Positions 20,884 to 32,438 of a stretch of 64,000 nucleotides of DNA are shown in pieces. How positions within the stretch are numbered: the first letter of the stretch is position 1; each line of letters starts with the position of its first letter. Under the pieces are notes generated by a model, which made no database searches, was not told where the DNA came from, and saw nothing but the letters and a program-made list of their open reading frames with translations. The stretch covers positions 1,736,001 through 1,800,000 of the forward strand of contig BRON01000003.1 of the NCBI GenBank assembly GCA_024345305.1. Direction: 5' to 3'. This stretch comes from Mrakia gelida (taxonomy: Eukaryota > Basidiomycota > Tremellomycetes > Cystofilobasidiales > Mrakiaceae). Position numbers and translations under genes: made by a program.

Positions 20884-23792
20884 CTAGACCTTCACCCCTC
20901 CTTCCTCTCCCTTCCAATCTTCCGCTACCATCGCCGCACACTTCTCAGCGACCATCACGACAGCTGCCTGAGTATGAGCAGCTAGCACCTCCGGGAAGAC
21001 ACTCGCATCAGCGACTCTCAATCCTCTCGTCCCTCGAACTCGAAGGCGTTCGTCGAGCACTCCGAGAGGTTCCGACGGCGATGAGAGTCGAAGGGTCGAG
21101 GATTGATGGTCTGGCGAGGAGGCAAATATAAGAGGAGGTCAGCTCTGGAGAACCACGAGGGGGAGAGAGAGAGGAGGAGAAGGAAGGAAACTCACAGCAC
21201 GAAGAACCCCAAGTCCTCGCGTAATCTTCGAGGTCCTCGTCGGTCGTTTCGACTCCTTCCTTCCAAGGGAAGAACTTCCCGTGAGGCTCAACGGGGTAGC
21301 CTGAAGCCTTCATGTTCTCGACGATCTTCTTAGCGAGCTTGAGACCTTGGACGAGGACCTTGACGTCGTCGGGATTCGAGACTGAAGACGAGGAGGAGGC
21401 GAGGAAAACGATGGACGCGTCAGAACGAGCGCTTTCGAATGAGAACGGACCGGATGCGAGAAAGGAAGAGAAGGGATGAGAGGTGCTCACGGAAAGCAGG
21501 GTTGCAGATGGGCTCGTCGAAGACGTTGGCTGATTTGAGCGAGACGGATCCGCTTGATTTGGGTGTGACGAGAACGACGATTGGCTGGAGCGGAGAGGGA
21601 TGAAGAGTTCAGTCTTCAAACGAGATGATAGCTGGTTAAGAACAGAAAAAGGGACGAACTGTAAAGTATCCCTTGCTCTTATCGTACTTTCCCTTCAACA
21701 GATCCGGCGTCGTCCCGTCGGGTTTCCCGTCCTGAGGAGAAAGGAAACAATCTTCAGTCTCTCGTGGAAGGGAAGACCAAGAAACGAGAGGGAAGCGTTT
21801 ACTGACATCGAGAGAGCAGTGGTACCTCAGAGGCAACGGCAAAATCTCCAGGTCGGGGATCTCGCTCTCGTCGCGCGAGCTCGTCCAGAGCGGGTTGTCC
21901 TTCGAGTACGGCGAATCTCCAGCGAGAAGAGCTGGGACGTGCGACGAGGAGGTCATGATGCAGGCTTGAGATCCTTGGAAGGTGAACGCTCCAGAACGAG
22001 AGGAGACGAAGGAGGCGAGTTGGCCCATCGCGTGAAGAGGAGAGGTTTCGATTCGGTCGAGGGAGTCGGTGTAGCTGTGGAGAAGACGGTACGAGAAGCG
22101 GTCAGTATGGGGAACGAGCGGAGGAGATTATGTGTCTTGGACTCACGGAACGCTGTAAGGCAGATATACTCCCAGATGATCGGCGAGGCCCTTCCCAACT
22201 CCAGGCAAGTCGACCTTGACGTCGATTCCGAGAGCTTCGAGCTCTGCTCGAGGACCGATTCCAGAGAGAAGAAGGATCTGAGGAGAGACGATGGTTCCCG
22301 AGGAAATGATCACTTCCGTCTTGGACGAAGCGAAGTATCCAGGCGAGTCGGCTGAGGCGATCGAAAGCGAATTGTCGGACGAAGATTGCGACGCGTCAGT
22401 TCGAAGCTCGCCTCGTTCTCCTGCTGTCTCTCAGCTGACCGAACTCACCCTTCCCATCGTCGTCTCCGAACCAGACTCCCGTCACGTTCCCCTCCGCGTC
22501 GACCTCCAACTTCCTCACAACAGCACCAATCCCAACCTTCAGCCCTTCTCCAAACCCGCTCGTCTTCGAGTCTCCCCACAGGAACTCCCCAGTGCTTGCT
22601 CTCCTCCCTTGATCTCCAGTCAAGTCGTGCACAGCAACAGCACTCGCACTACACTCGGGGTCGTTCAGCGAGCCGACGAGAGGGATCCCGATCGACTGAG
22701 CTGCCTGGATGAAGGGAACGACGGGCGGGTGGTTGATGGCTCGAGGTGTCGACGTCTTCCAAGGACCGGAGTGACCGAGGGAAGCTGGGAGAGCTGGAGT
22801 GGAAGAGTGAGGAGTGAGGGTAGGTGGGAGAACAGAGGGGAGAGGAGTGTGGGTCTGGGAGATGGCGAAGTAGGGCATGACGGCGGAGTAGGACCAGGAG
22901 GGGAGATCGTGTTTGGTAGCCCAGGCGTTGAACTCGGAGGGGAGACCTCGGGTGTAAAGGGAGGAGTTGATACGGCTGTAGAAATCGAACAGATTAGAGA
23001 AAAGCGAGTCAGTAGAGTTTCGAGTCCTCGACGCGTCGAAGGTGAACGAGCGAAGGGAGCGACGCTCTGTCGTTTGAGTGGTTGAAGGTCAGACTGACCT
23101 CGTTCCCCCAATCATCTTCCCTCCAGCGAAAGTAACCTTCTTCCCCTTCAGTCCAGCTTGAGGTGTTGTCTCGATAGCGTAGGATTTGGCTGCGAAACGA
23201 TATTCAAAAGAGAAAGCACGCAGGTGAGCTCGAGTGGGATCCTCCTCGTGCGTCCCTCGATCCGGCGAGCTCGTGAACTTACACTTGTCACTCTGCCACG
23301 CTGTACTGAGAAGAGGAACTCCAGAGACCCATCCCTTGTTCAATGAGCCTCCTCGCTCGAGCAAGAGGACCTTGGGCTTGGAAGGCAGGAGGGAGAGACG
23401 AGAGGCGAGGACGCAACCAGCGGTTCCTCCTCCGCACTGAGATCGACGAGTTAGAAGGAGAAGAAGGTCAGTTAGAGCTCGAGATTGAACAATAGCCTGG
23501 GAGGCTATATCCTAGGCATGTCGCTGATCATCCCTCGAGAGATACAGAACGAAACAGCTCTCGACAACGAGCTCTCCTACATCCTCGAGCTCACCCTCCT
23601 TCCTCCCTGCCGCCCTCCTCTTCCGAGCTCACTCCCTCCCGTCCTCCACCTTCCCTTCCCGCCAGACAAGCTCCCAGAGATGAAGCAGGTACTCACAATG
23701 ATGAAATCATACTCGAACTTCCCACCTGTCGCTTGAGCAGGATCAGGATGGCCTAGCTTTCCGAGAGGATGGATGGGGAGGGACGAAGGCAT
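20884..23792 (-). CDS. GMC-family FAD oxidoreductase
   Basis: Ten exons: 23792-23697, 23436-23283, 23189-23099, 22975-22449, 22351-22147, 22074-21807, 21731-21660, 21584-21491, 21381-21196, 21110-20884; 639 residues. The FAD-binding start is YDFIICGGGTAGCVLASRLS; the GMC signature 1 region reads AGGKMIGGTSRINSSLYTRG; signature 2 is SSGTIVSPQILLLSGIGP. The C-terminus has YHQSST with the probable catalytic histidine, GVLDERLRVRGTRGLRVAD and AAHTQAAVVMVAEK with the second active-site residue. Members oxidise alcohols or sugars (glucose oxidase, aryl-alcohol oxidase, choline dehydrogenase types). No clear signal peptide is seen (MPSSLPIHPLGKLGHPDP), so it is probably intracellular; substrate unknown. 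Ten exons put one splice site inside the first FAD motif. Confidence 0.88.
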
Positions 23793-24267
23793 GACCTTCG
23801 TGAGTCGAGGAGGACGAGAGAAGATGGGACGGATCGAGCTGGGTTCAGGGCGAGGTGGGTTCGTAAGACGAGACTTGAGTCGAGGTAGAAGTCTGCGAGA
23901 GTCGTGGGTCAGATGCAGTTGAGAGGAAGAGGGAAGGCGAGAAGGTCGAGGCCGAAACGATTAGGAGGAGGGTCTGTCGAGGGCTGATCGAGTTTGAGAG
24001 CTCATGCGGGCCGCTTTCGACGAAGTATAGATTCTTTCGAGCTCATTTGCCGAGTGCGAGCTCAACAAAAGAATGTGTACTCGAGTTGAGCCGCTGGGAT
24101 AGTGCGAAGAAAGCATCGAAACAAGCTGCCAACGGGCGCGAGCTTCCTCCTCTCTTTCGTCGCTCGTCCAGTCGTTTCGTTCGCTCTTTCCCATCCAGAC
24201 AGACGTGAAATCATAGAAAGAAGCATGATATCTCCAACAACCACACTCCCCAAAACCCCACCGACGT
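23793..24267. other. Intergenic region, S16 3' flank and GMC promoter
   Basis: No further gene recognised. Contains the promoter of the GMC gene on the minus strand. Confidence 0.4.
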
Positions 24268-25237
24268 TTATCGGTAAGATTTCTGTGCGACACGACGAAA
24301 TCAAAGCGAGGAAGAGAATCAGCTTCTCGTTTCGTCCACGTCGCGCTCGCACCTCCTCTTTCTCCAGCCCCCCTTCTCCTGCCTCTGCTTCGAGAACGGA
24401 GAAGAAAGTCAAACGAACCTGGACACGAGCTCGAGCTCCAGGTCCTCCGAACTCTGAGAGTTGGAAGAACAATCACAACGAGAACGAGAACGGAAAGGAG
24501 AAGGGAAGGTGAGAGTGAAGGCAAGGGAGTCAGTCAACCGATCCTCGCCTGGAAAAGCGACCTCTAAGAGGTGGATCACAGGGGTATGAATGAGAGCGGG
24601 CCTGAGGCGCCTTGAAAGGAAAAGCGACCAGTGGGTCTCGTTTGTATACGCACTCTTGGGCTCCATTCGTCGGGGGTCGGCGATGAGGAGGGTTCGGTCG
24701 TAGGCAACGAGGGTCTTCTTGAGGTCGATGGCAGAGGCGGCGTCAACGTTCTTGGCGTAGTACTGCAGTCGCGGCGAAGGAGCGAACGAGAAGAGAGGGG
24801 AGGAAGGAAGAAGAGTGAGCTTTCGAACGAGACGAGGCGAAGGGAAGAGGGAGGAGGAAGAGGGAGGAAGAACGAACAGCGACGACGGCCTTTCCGATGG
24901 CCTGCCTGACGGCGTAGACCTGGGAGACCTGTCCTCCACCCTTGACCTTGACTCGGATGTCGATCTGGGCGAGCTTGTCCTGTCCGATGACGAGGATGGG
25001 CTCGTAGTACTTGTATCGGAGGAGGGCGGGCTCAGCGAGGGAGATGGGCTGTCCGTTGAGTCGGACGAGTCCACGTCCGGGAGTGGCGTGAGCGACAGCG
25101 GTCGCGGTCTAGAACAGCGAAGAAACAAGGGAGCAAGCGAAGGAGGTCAGCGAGGGGGGAGGGAGGGAGGAAGGAGGAGGGGAACGGATGCGGATGCTCA
25201 CCTTCTTCTTACCGAAAGTCTGGACGGCGACGGACAT
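24268..25237 (-). CDS. RPS16: Small-subunit ribosomal protein S16 (uS9)
   Basis: Five exons: 25237-25202, 25108-24878, 24762-24654, 24453-24419, 24282-24268; 141 residues, the usual length. It begins [19 protein letters not shown] and contains [52 protein letters not shown], and ends [16 protein letters not shown], the universal uS9 C-terminus whose last arginine reaches the P-site tRNA. The stop and last four residues sit in a 15-nt final exon. Intron lengths are 93, 115, 200 and 136 nt; the third is unusually long and carries a repeat. Cytosolic ribosome component. Confidence 0.96.
24454..24653 (-). other. Long S16 intron with 12-nt direct repeat and small palindrome
   Basis: Intron 3 of the S16 gene is 200 nt, longer than most introns in the window. 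The 12-mer ggaaaagcgacc occurs at 24551-24562 and again at 24618-24629 on the plus strand, and an ACCTCT-n-AGAGGT palindrome follows the first copy. Ribosomal-protein introns often host snoRNAs; I cannot find convincing C/D or H/ACA boxes, so this stays a structural note. Confidence 0.4.
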
Positions 25238-26092
25238 ATTGAGAGATTGGCGAAAAGAAAGAGTGCTGGCGAAGCAAAGGGAGGCGGTGGTAGGGTCAGA
25301 GGTCTGGTTCCTGTATACACGAGCGTGGGTTGTTAAGAGGTGAAAGGTCGAAGGAGGAGGGAGGGATGGTGTCGACGAGGTTTTGAGCTGCTGTCTCCTC
25401 CTTCCTTCCATCCTTCTTCCCACCCCGAAAACCCTTCCCTGTTGTTCCTCAGCCTCAGGATCATAGTCCCCTCCTCTTGAGCACTCATGTTCCCAAAGCG
25501 CTGAGCTCTCCACCCTCCCCTCCCCTCAAAGCCTCAAGCTCAAAGCTGACCTCCCTTCCCTTCCCATTCCTTCCTCTTCCCTTCTTCGACCTTTTCCTGT
25601 TCCTCTGGTGGGTCCACGAAAAGGATTTTTACTCACTCCTGTAGAGGGGAAGAAGAAGTATAGGTCAGTGTATGTTTTGGGACGATACGAGCAGAAGGGG
25701 AGGTTTCGTACTTGGTCGTTTGCAAGGAGGAAGCGAAGGGCGAAAAAAAGCTGAAGTCGAAAGGAGGCAAAGGCGTCGCAAAGTCGATCAGATCCTCGCC
25801 CTTTGCTCGAGTCTCCTCTCTTCTCTCTTTGCCTTTGCTCAAGACGCTCTCCAAATCTTACAAAAAGTATTTTCGACTGGTCCCTCGCGCAACGACGATG
25901 CGAAACGAAAAAAAAAATGACGAGCTGGGTTCCCGAGCTCGAAAACGACGCGTCTTGCTCGTCCTCTTCTCTCCCTCTCCCACTCGCCCTCTCGCCTCTG
26001 TCCGAACCGAACTTCGCACACACACAAACGCCAAAAAGTATAGACGCATGCATAGAAACATCGAACGCCTCAAAACACCCCAAACTCGAGAA
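25238..26092. other. S16 promoter and Rpt4 3' flank
   Basis: Intergenic stretch between two minus-strand genes. A CTACAG acceptor-like site near 25637 on the minus strand could belong to a 5' UTR intron of the S16 gene. No other feature supported. Confidence 0.4.
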
Positions 26093-28665
26093 CTACACGG
26101 CCGAGTAATCCATCTTCGTCTCGTGCTTCTTCGCGTCCTGCATCTTCCTCACAGCCTTCATGAAGTCCTCCTGGATCACGTAGTCCCTAAAAGAAGCCCA
26201 ACCAAAGAACAGCGCGAAGGGTCAGCGACGTGAACGAACGAACGAAGGGGGATGGAGACGACAGCGAAGCGTCGAAAGGGTTGAAAGAAAGACAAGACGA
26301 ACCTCTCCTCTCGAATCGCGAACATCCCAGCCTCAGTACAGACGTTACGGAGATCGGCTCCGTTGAATCCTGTTCGTGTGTAAAAGAGGAGGGACGAAGG
26401 TCAGTTGAGGTGAAGGGGGAGAGGGAAAGGAGAGGAGGGAAGGGAACGGGAGAAAGGGAGAAAAGACGAACCATCCGAAAGCTTGACGATAGCCTCCATG
26501 TCGATCTCTCCTTGCTTGTTCACTGGTCGAGCGTGAATCTGTACCGGAAAGCGAAGTTTTGGGCAGTCAGCGACCGAAGCAAACATCGACGAAGAAGAGG
26601 AGAGAGACCGAGAGAAGGTCGCCTCAAAACGACGCGCGTTCGAAGAGTTGGGTGAGTGGGTTCGCAGAAACTCACCTTCAGAATCTCCATCCTTCCTTGC
26701 TCATTCGGAAGAGGGATCTCAATCTTCCTATCCAGTCGTCCAGGTCTCAGCAGCGCAGGATCGAGGGTATCCGGTCGGTTGGTAGCCATGATGAGCTTGG
26801 TCTTCCCCAGCGAGTCGAATCCGTCCATTTGGTTGAGGAGCTACGAAACGGGGTAGCAAGAGGGAGTGGGTGAACGGAGGAGGAGTCAGCGAGGGAAAGG
26901 GAAGTGTTCTGAGTCGACGTAGAGCTCTTCGAGGAGACGCGAGGCGAGCAAAAGGAAGGAAAGAGCTCACCTCCATCAAAGTCCTCTGAATCTCTCTATC
27001 CGCACTAGTACCTTCCGAGAATCGTCGTCCACCAATAGCGTCGATCTCGTCCATGAAGATGATGCAGGGTTCGTGCTCCTTCGCGTAGGCGAACATCTCT
27101 CGGATCAGACGAGCGGATTCTCCGATGTACTTGTCGACGATCTGGGAGAAAGCAAAACAAGGGCGAGGGCGAGGGAGAGTCAGGGTGTGTTCTCGAGGTC
27201 TAATCGCGGGCAGGGAGACGTGAAGAGGAATGAGAGCTGTAGGGGACGAGAAGGTGAGGAGGGAAGGAAAGGATCGACTCACAGCAGAAGAAACGACCTT
27301 CAAGAAGTTGGTAGCCATGGTAGCGGCGACGGCTCGAGCGAGGAGAGTCTTTCCCGTTCCAGGAGGTCCGTAGAGAAGGACTCCTTTGGGGGCTTTGATA
27401 CCGACTCTCTGTGAAGACGACGAAGAAGAGCCAAATGTCAGCTCGAGCTCGTCTCGTTCCTCCTCTCCTCCTTCCCTGCTCGTCCCTCCTCCGCTGCCTT
27501 CGCCCAACAACACCGCTCGCACCCCTCCTTCGATGCTCTCACCGCAAGCCAAGGTATCGAAAGAACGTACCGTAAACAGCTCCGGGTTCAACAACGGCAG
27601 CTCAATCACCTCCCTCAACTCCCTGACTTGCTCTCCCAACCCTCCGATCCCAGCGAACGAGGCTCCTCCTGGGTCCTCGAGGGACATGGAGTAGACCATC
27701 GGGTCGACTTCTCGGGGGAGGATTCGCATGATGGTGAGGGTAGTCATATCGAGAGAGACTCGCACTCCGGGAAGGAGCTGAGGAGGGAGGAAGGAGGTCA
27801 GCTCGAGTGCTCGAGCGATGGAGGGGAGAGAAGACGAGGGAGTCGCGAGACTGTCTCTGGGGGACTCACCTTGTTGACGGGGAGTTGGGGACGGTAAGAA
27901 ACGACGTAACGAGGACCTGAAGATGCTTTGACGATGACTGGAGATCGAGAAGGAGAAAGGGAGAAGGAAGGGAGGTGGAGGAGAGGTCAGCTCGTCGTTC
28001 CCTTCTCTCCTCCTAGAAGACAGTTCATCGTAGCAGCTGCCTCCTCAAGCTCTCGGAGTTCACTCTGAGCTCTCCTCGTCCAGCTCTGCTGCAGGCACGT
28101 CCCCCGAACGGCCTCCCGCCGTCTCGAACGAGTCCATCTCGACATGCTCGCTCCTTCCACGACGAGCTCCATCTTTGTTTCCACTCACATCTCTCGTCGT
28201 CGAGCTTCTTGAGGACTTCTCCGATGATCTGACCGACAGACTGGAGAGCCTTGATGTCATCCTCCGTCTTGGTGAACTCGGCATCCAGATCTCGGATCGA
28301 GAATCGAACTGGAGAAGGCAAGGAAAGAGAGGGAAGGAGGGAGGAAGGTCAAGTCAGCTTCAGCCTCCCTTCGGTCGTTCCTTCCATCGCTCGACTCGGT
28401 CTCGACTCCCAGGAGCTGAATGGCAAGCGAAAGAGGTCTTCTCACGTTTCTTGAGATTCTCGGAAGTAGTATCGTGATCCTTCAGTTTCTGTGAGAAGCG
28501 AGATGGAGGAAGGGAAGGAGCGAGGTGGTCAGCGCCTCGTCACCTTCGTCTCTCTCCTCACCAACGATCTTGACGAACCTGTCTGTAGAGCTTGAGAGCC
28601 TCGGCCATCTGAGGGGAAACCTCCTGAGCTGTAGATGTAGATGCTTGAGGGGTGGAATCGGACAT
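26093..28665 (-). CDS. RPT4: 26S proteasome regulatory ATPase Rpt4 (PSMC6/p42)
   Basis: Eleven exons: 28665-28579, 28488-28446, 28308-28189, 27937-27870, 27777-27571, 27408-27283, 27141-26971, 26840-26676, 26538-26472, 26369-26303, 26186-26093; 404 residues. Coiled-coil N-terminus, then the OB domain ([57 protein letters not shown]) and the AAA domain with Walker [16 protein letters not shown], Walker [20 protein letters not shown] and the arginine-finger region [19 protein letters not shown]. The C-terminus [20 protein letters not shown] and [12 protein letters not shown] is specific to Rpt4 among the six Rpt proteins. It unfolds substrates and opens the 20S gate as part of the 19S base, in nucleus and cytosol. 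Its start is 281 bp from that of the divergent PCID2-type gene. Confidence 0.96.
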
Positions 28666-28946
28666 GTTGGAGGGGAGAGAGGGGTGAGGGTGTTGGGATG
28701 ACTTCGACACTTCGAATCGCAAGGGGAGGAAGGAGCGATTTCGTCGAGCTCGCCTCCTCGTGCTTCTCACCCTCACAACGAAAACAAATCAACTTCATAA
28801 ACAAGCTCGGCATCCCCTTCAGACTTCATACATCCTTCTCACATCCTCCAAACCCTCGAAAATCGCGTCCATCGGCCTCGGAAGCTCAACTCAACTCGTC
28901 CTTCCCCTCCCTCCTCCTCTCCCTCCCTTTCGAGCTCGTTCGCACG
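28666..28946. promoter_or_regulatory. Bidirectional promoter RPT4 / PCID2-type gene
   Basis: Only 281 bp separate the two divergent start codons, so the promoters must overlap. I see no classical proteasome box. Confidence 0.5.
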
Positions 28947-31399
28947 ATGGAAGGCATCATCCTTACTCCTATCAAGTTCCCAACCTACTGCTCTCAGATC
29001 AGTAAAGCCATCCGGGAGAAGAGGGGAGATCGTCTGGCAGAGCTGCTCGTGGCGGAGGGAGATCTCGTAGATCAAGTCGTAGCTGGCTTGATCGGAAGCT
29101 CAGTAAGTTCGACTCCTTCCTTTCTGCCAGCTTCGTCGCCGTTTTCGCAGTCACGGAGCTCGAGATATCTGTGCAGGATAGGAGATGGGATTTCTGTAGA
29201 TCTGTTAGAGATACTCCGAGGCTCAACGAAGCTCTCTCGAACGGAGGAACAAAGCTGACCTCGAGCCCTCCTCCCTTCCCTCTCCCTCGTCCTCAGAAAC
29301 AAGTCCTGAACCCTCAAGTCTCCCACATGCCCGCACCCTTCCCAGAAATCATCATCGCACACATCCAGGTCCTCGTCCTCTCCCGTCAAGCCTACATGAA
29401 CGAGGATGGATCGAGTTGGGTAGCAGCGTGAGTCTCGCTTCCCTCGTCTCGTCTTTCAGCCCTCCGAGCTTCGAAGCTCACCATCTCGGCTTCCCCTCTT
29501 CGCTCGTCGCTTCCTTCGCCGCTCTTAGGTACAAAGAGCAGACTACCTGCCTCACGTTCGTACTCGTCTCTCCTGCTTCCTTCCCTCGTCTGCAAGCTCA
29601 ACACTGAACCGATCTCCCCTCCTCCCTGTTCCGTTTCGTTTCGTTCGCCTCGAACAGGAGCTTCATGAACAGGTACCTCAGTACTCAGCCTTCCTGGCCT
29701 CTGCCAGTCCTCTACCAGCTCTGTCGGGATCTTCGTGATCTTGGAGAGAAGGTGCGTTTGCTTCCTTTCCTCGTCTCCTTCCCCTCCAACTGCTCCTGCG
29801 TTCGAGCTCACCTTGTCGCGTTTTGTTGTTCGTTCGACCAGGCCGACGACCACCTCTTCTCCATCGGAGCTCAAAAGAACCCCGTCTCGTTAGAAGATGC
29901 TGCGAGACACATCAACAAGGCTTTCACTATCTGTGCGACGGATCGGTGAGCTCGTTCTCGTTTCTTGATCTCTCGCTCGTCGCGTTCGAGCTCGAGACTG
30001 ATCGCCTTTCACGCGTTTCGATGGGGACACAGGACGTTCAAAGGAGCTGATTCGAAGCAGCGAGGAATCTACTACGTCGCTGGGATGACGATGAAGTGTT
30101 ATTTCAAGGTGAGTATGTTCGTTCGCTCGTCGAAATACTCCTCCTTCCGTTGCTTCGTCTCGTCTCGTCTTCCTCTCTCCTCAAACTCACAGACTCGAAG
30201 CTGACATTTTCTCACCTTTCTTCACTCGTTTTGCTGCCCTTTGTGTGTTCTAGGTCAACCGTCCAACGCTCTGCAAGAACATCATCCGAGCCATCGGTTC
30301 CTCGTCGAATCCTCAACCGTTCGAAACCTACCCGATAGGACATCGAGTCACCTGGAGGTACTACATGGGGATGCTCGCTTTCTTGGAGGAGGATTACTCA
30401 AAGGTGAGCTCCGCTACCCTCCTCTCAACCCGCGTCTTGAACCCTTGAGGAGAAGAGAAGAGAGGCGAGAGGTCGAAACGAACGCGTCCCTCGTCTCTTC
30501 CCTCCCTCTCCTCCCTCCCCCTTCCCACCTTCCCAAACTGACAGCCCCCTTTCCCCTCCCTTCTCCCACCCACCCACCTCCGCCCTCCAACCCAGGCCGA
30601 AGATCACCTCCTCTACGCCTTCCACAACTGCCACCACCTCGCCACCCGAAACCTCTCCCAAATTCTACACTACCTCCTCCCCCTTCGTCTCCTCTTAGGA
30701 AAACTTCCCTCGCAACAACTCCTCGCTCTCTTCCCCGCCCTCGCTCAGCTTTACGTGCCGTTTATTGAGGCGATCAGGAAGGCCGATCTGAAGGGGTACG
30801 ACGAGGCGATGGCGCGGGCACAGAAGAGACTCGTCGAGGGTGGGGTTTGGTTGATTATGGAGAGGGGGAGGGAGGTTGTTGTGAGGGGGGTGTTTAAGGA
30901 CGTGTGAGTGTGGGCGACGGTCTTCTTTTGGGGGTGTGGGTGTGTTGGTGGGTGGGGAGAGGGTGAGTGGGAGGAGGAGGGAGGGAGCGAACGAATCGAC
31001 AACTAACAAACGCGTCCGTCGCTTCACCTCCCTTTCGTTCTCAGCTGGCTAGCCCTAGGCAAAGTTTCTCGCGTACCCATCGGATCGTTCAAAGCTGGTC
31101 TGGCCCTCGCAGGAGTGGACGTCGAAGCGGAGGAGGTCGAGTGTATGGTTGCGAACATGATTTATAAGGTGCGTCGCTCTTCCTCCCTTCAATCGTTCGT
31201 CGTTCGTTCTGCGTCGGAGAGGCGAGACGAAGCGAATCGAGAAACGCGGACTGACGAAGTCTGTGTGTATCTGGGGGGTGGGTTGTTGGGGTTCGCGTTC
31301 TAACAGGGCTACATGAAGGGGTATATCTCGCACGCTCATCAGTTGGTGGTGTTGTCGGCGAAGCAGGCGTTCCCTTCGCTGGGGAGTAGGACGGCCTGA
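28947..31399 (+). CDS. PCID2/Thp1/Csn12-type PCI-domain protein
   Basis: Ten exons: 28947-29102, 29297-29427, 29529-29555, 29658-29751, 29842-29945, 30033-30108, 30254-30403, 30596-30903, 31045-31168, 31307-31399; 420 residues (human PCID2 is 399). Helical repeats include LYQLCRDLRDLGEKADDHL, INKAFTICATDRTFKG, GIYYVAGMTMKCYFKVNRP, LCKNIIRAIGSSS, TWRYYMGMLAFLEEDYSKA and YLLPLRLLLGKLPSQQLL, which match PCID2 in order. The final winged helix EECMVANMIYK-like segment and GYMKGYISHAHQLVVLS is the most conserved part. PCID2/Thp1 works with Sac3 and Sem1 in the TREX-2 complex for mRNA export; the paralogous yeast Csn12 is associated with the COP9 signalosome, and I cannot separate the two with certainty. 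The first intron is 194 nt, long for this genome. Confidence 0.9.
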
Positions 31400-32438
31400 G
31401 TCGAGTGGGAGAGGATGAGATGAGATGCTGTTGTGTGTAGCTTTGTCGGAGGGTTGGGATGGAAGAAGACTGAAGGAGATAGAGAGGGGAGGAGAGGGAG
31501 AGGGAGGGAGGAGGAAAGACGCGTTCGACCTGTTGAGGTTCGGTCGATTCGTTGAGCCTCGCTGGAGCAAGAAAGTGATCTACGCTGCATCGCGCGACCT
31601 ATCAACAAGTCTACCAAAAGAGGCACAAGACGAAGGGAAGCTCGATCTCGTTCGACGCGAAGACGTCTCGCCGCTCTGAAGGTTCGACGACCTCCTCCCT
31701 CCCTCGCCTTCTCAACCCGACCAAATACATCAAGCTGCTCTCTCTCATGGATCACCCCCTTCATGGTGCTAGCTACTAACAGCGAGACGTGACGTGAACA
31801 CTCGGAACGAGAGAGGGGCGGAGGCTGAAGTCTACTCCCTCCAGCTCCCTTGAACTTTGTTTCATCGCGCGACCTTCCCTTCCCTGTCGCCCTTTGTCTT
31901 CTGGACCTTCCTTGTTGTTGTTCTTTCTGTCGATGATGCGTCGGTATATACCTTCTTGGCTGAGAGAGTTTTCCTCGATCTAGACCTTCGAGCTCCGCAT
32001 AGACTCTGCAAACCTTCCAGTCGGCAAAAGAGAGAGGTCGCCGTGATCGAAAAAGCGACGCGTCGGAGTGGGGAAGAGGAAAATGGAGACGGCCGCTGGT
32101 GGTGAGTTGTTTTGCCCTTCGATTCACTTCACCTTCCTTCCTTCTCTCCTCCAACCATTCAGCACCCTCACGCTCGTTTGCCCACACTTTCCTTGACAAA
32201 TACCTCCCTACCCTCCTCCTACCTCCTCGCTATCTCCCCTCCTATCTCGATTAATCGAGAAGATCGACTCCTATCTCGTTTCAATCACGACCACGTCCCT
32301 CCTCCCTCCTCCCTTCCCTCCGTTCCTGAACCCACACCACACACGGTCGACATCCCATCTCCTCCTTCTCTCTCTCTCAGAGCATCCTCTCCACCCTCTC
32401 GACTCCCCTCTTCCACCCTCGTTTGAACGCGACTCTCG
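31400..32438. other. Intergenic region upstream of the Hsl1-type kinase
   Basis: 3' flank of the PCI gene and promoter/leader of the kinase gene. The last 350 bp are pyrimidine-rich on the plus strand. No RNA gene or extra coding exon recognised. Confidence 0.5.
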
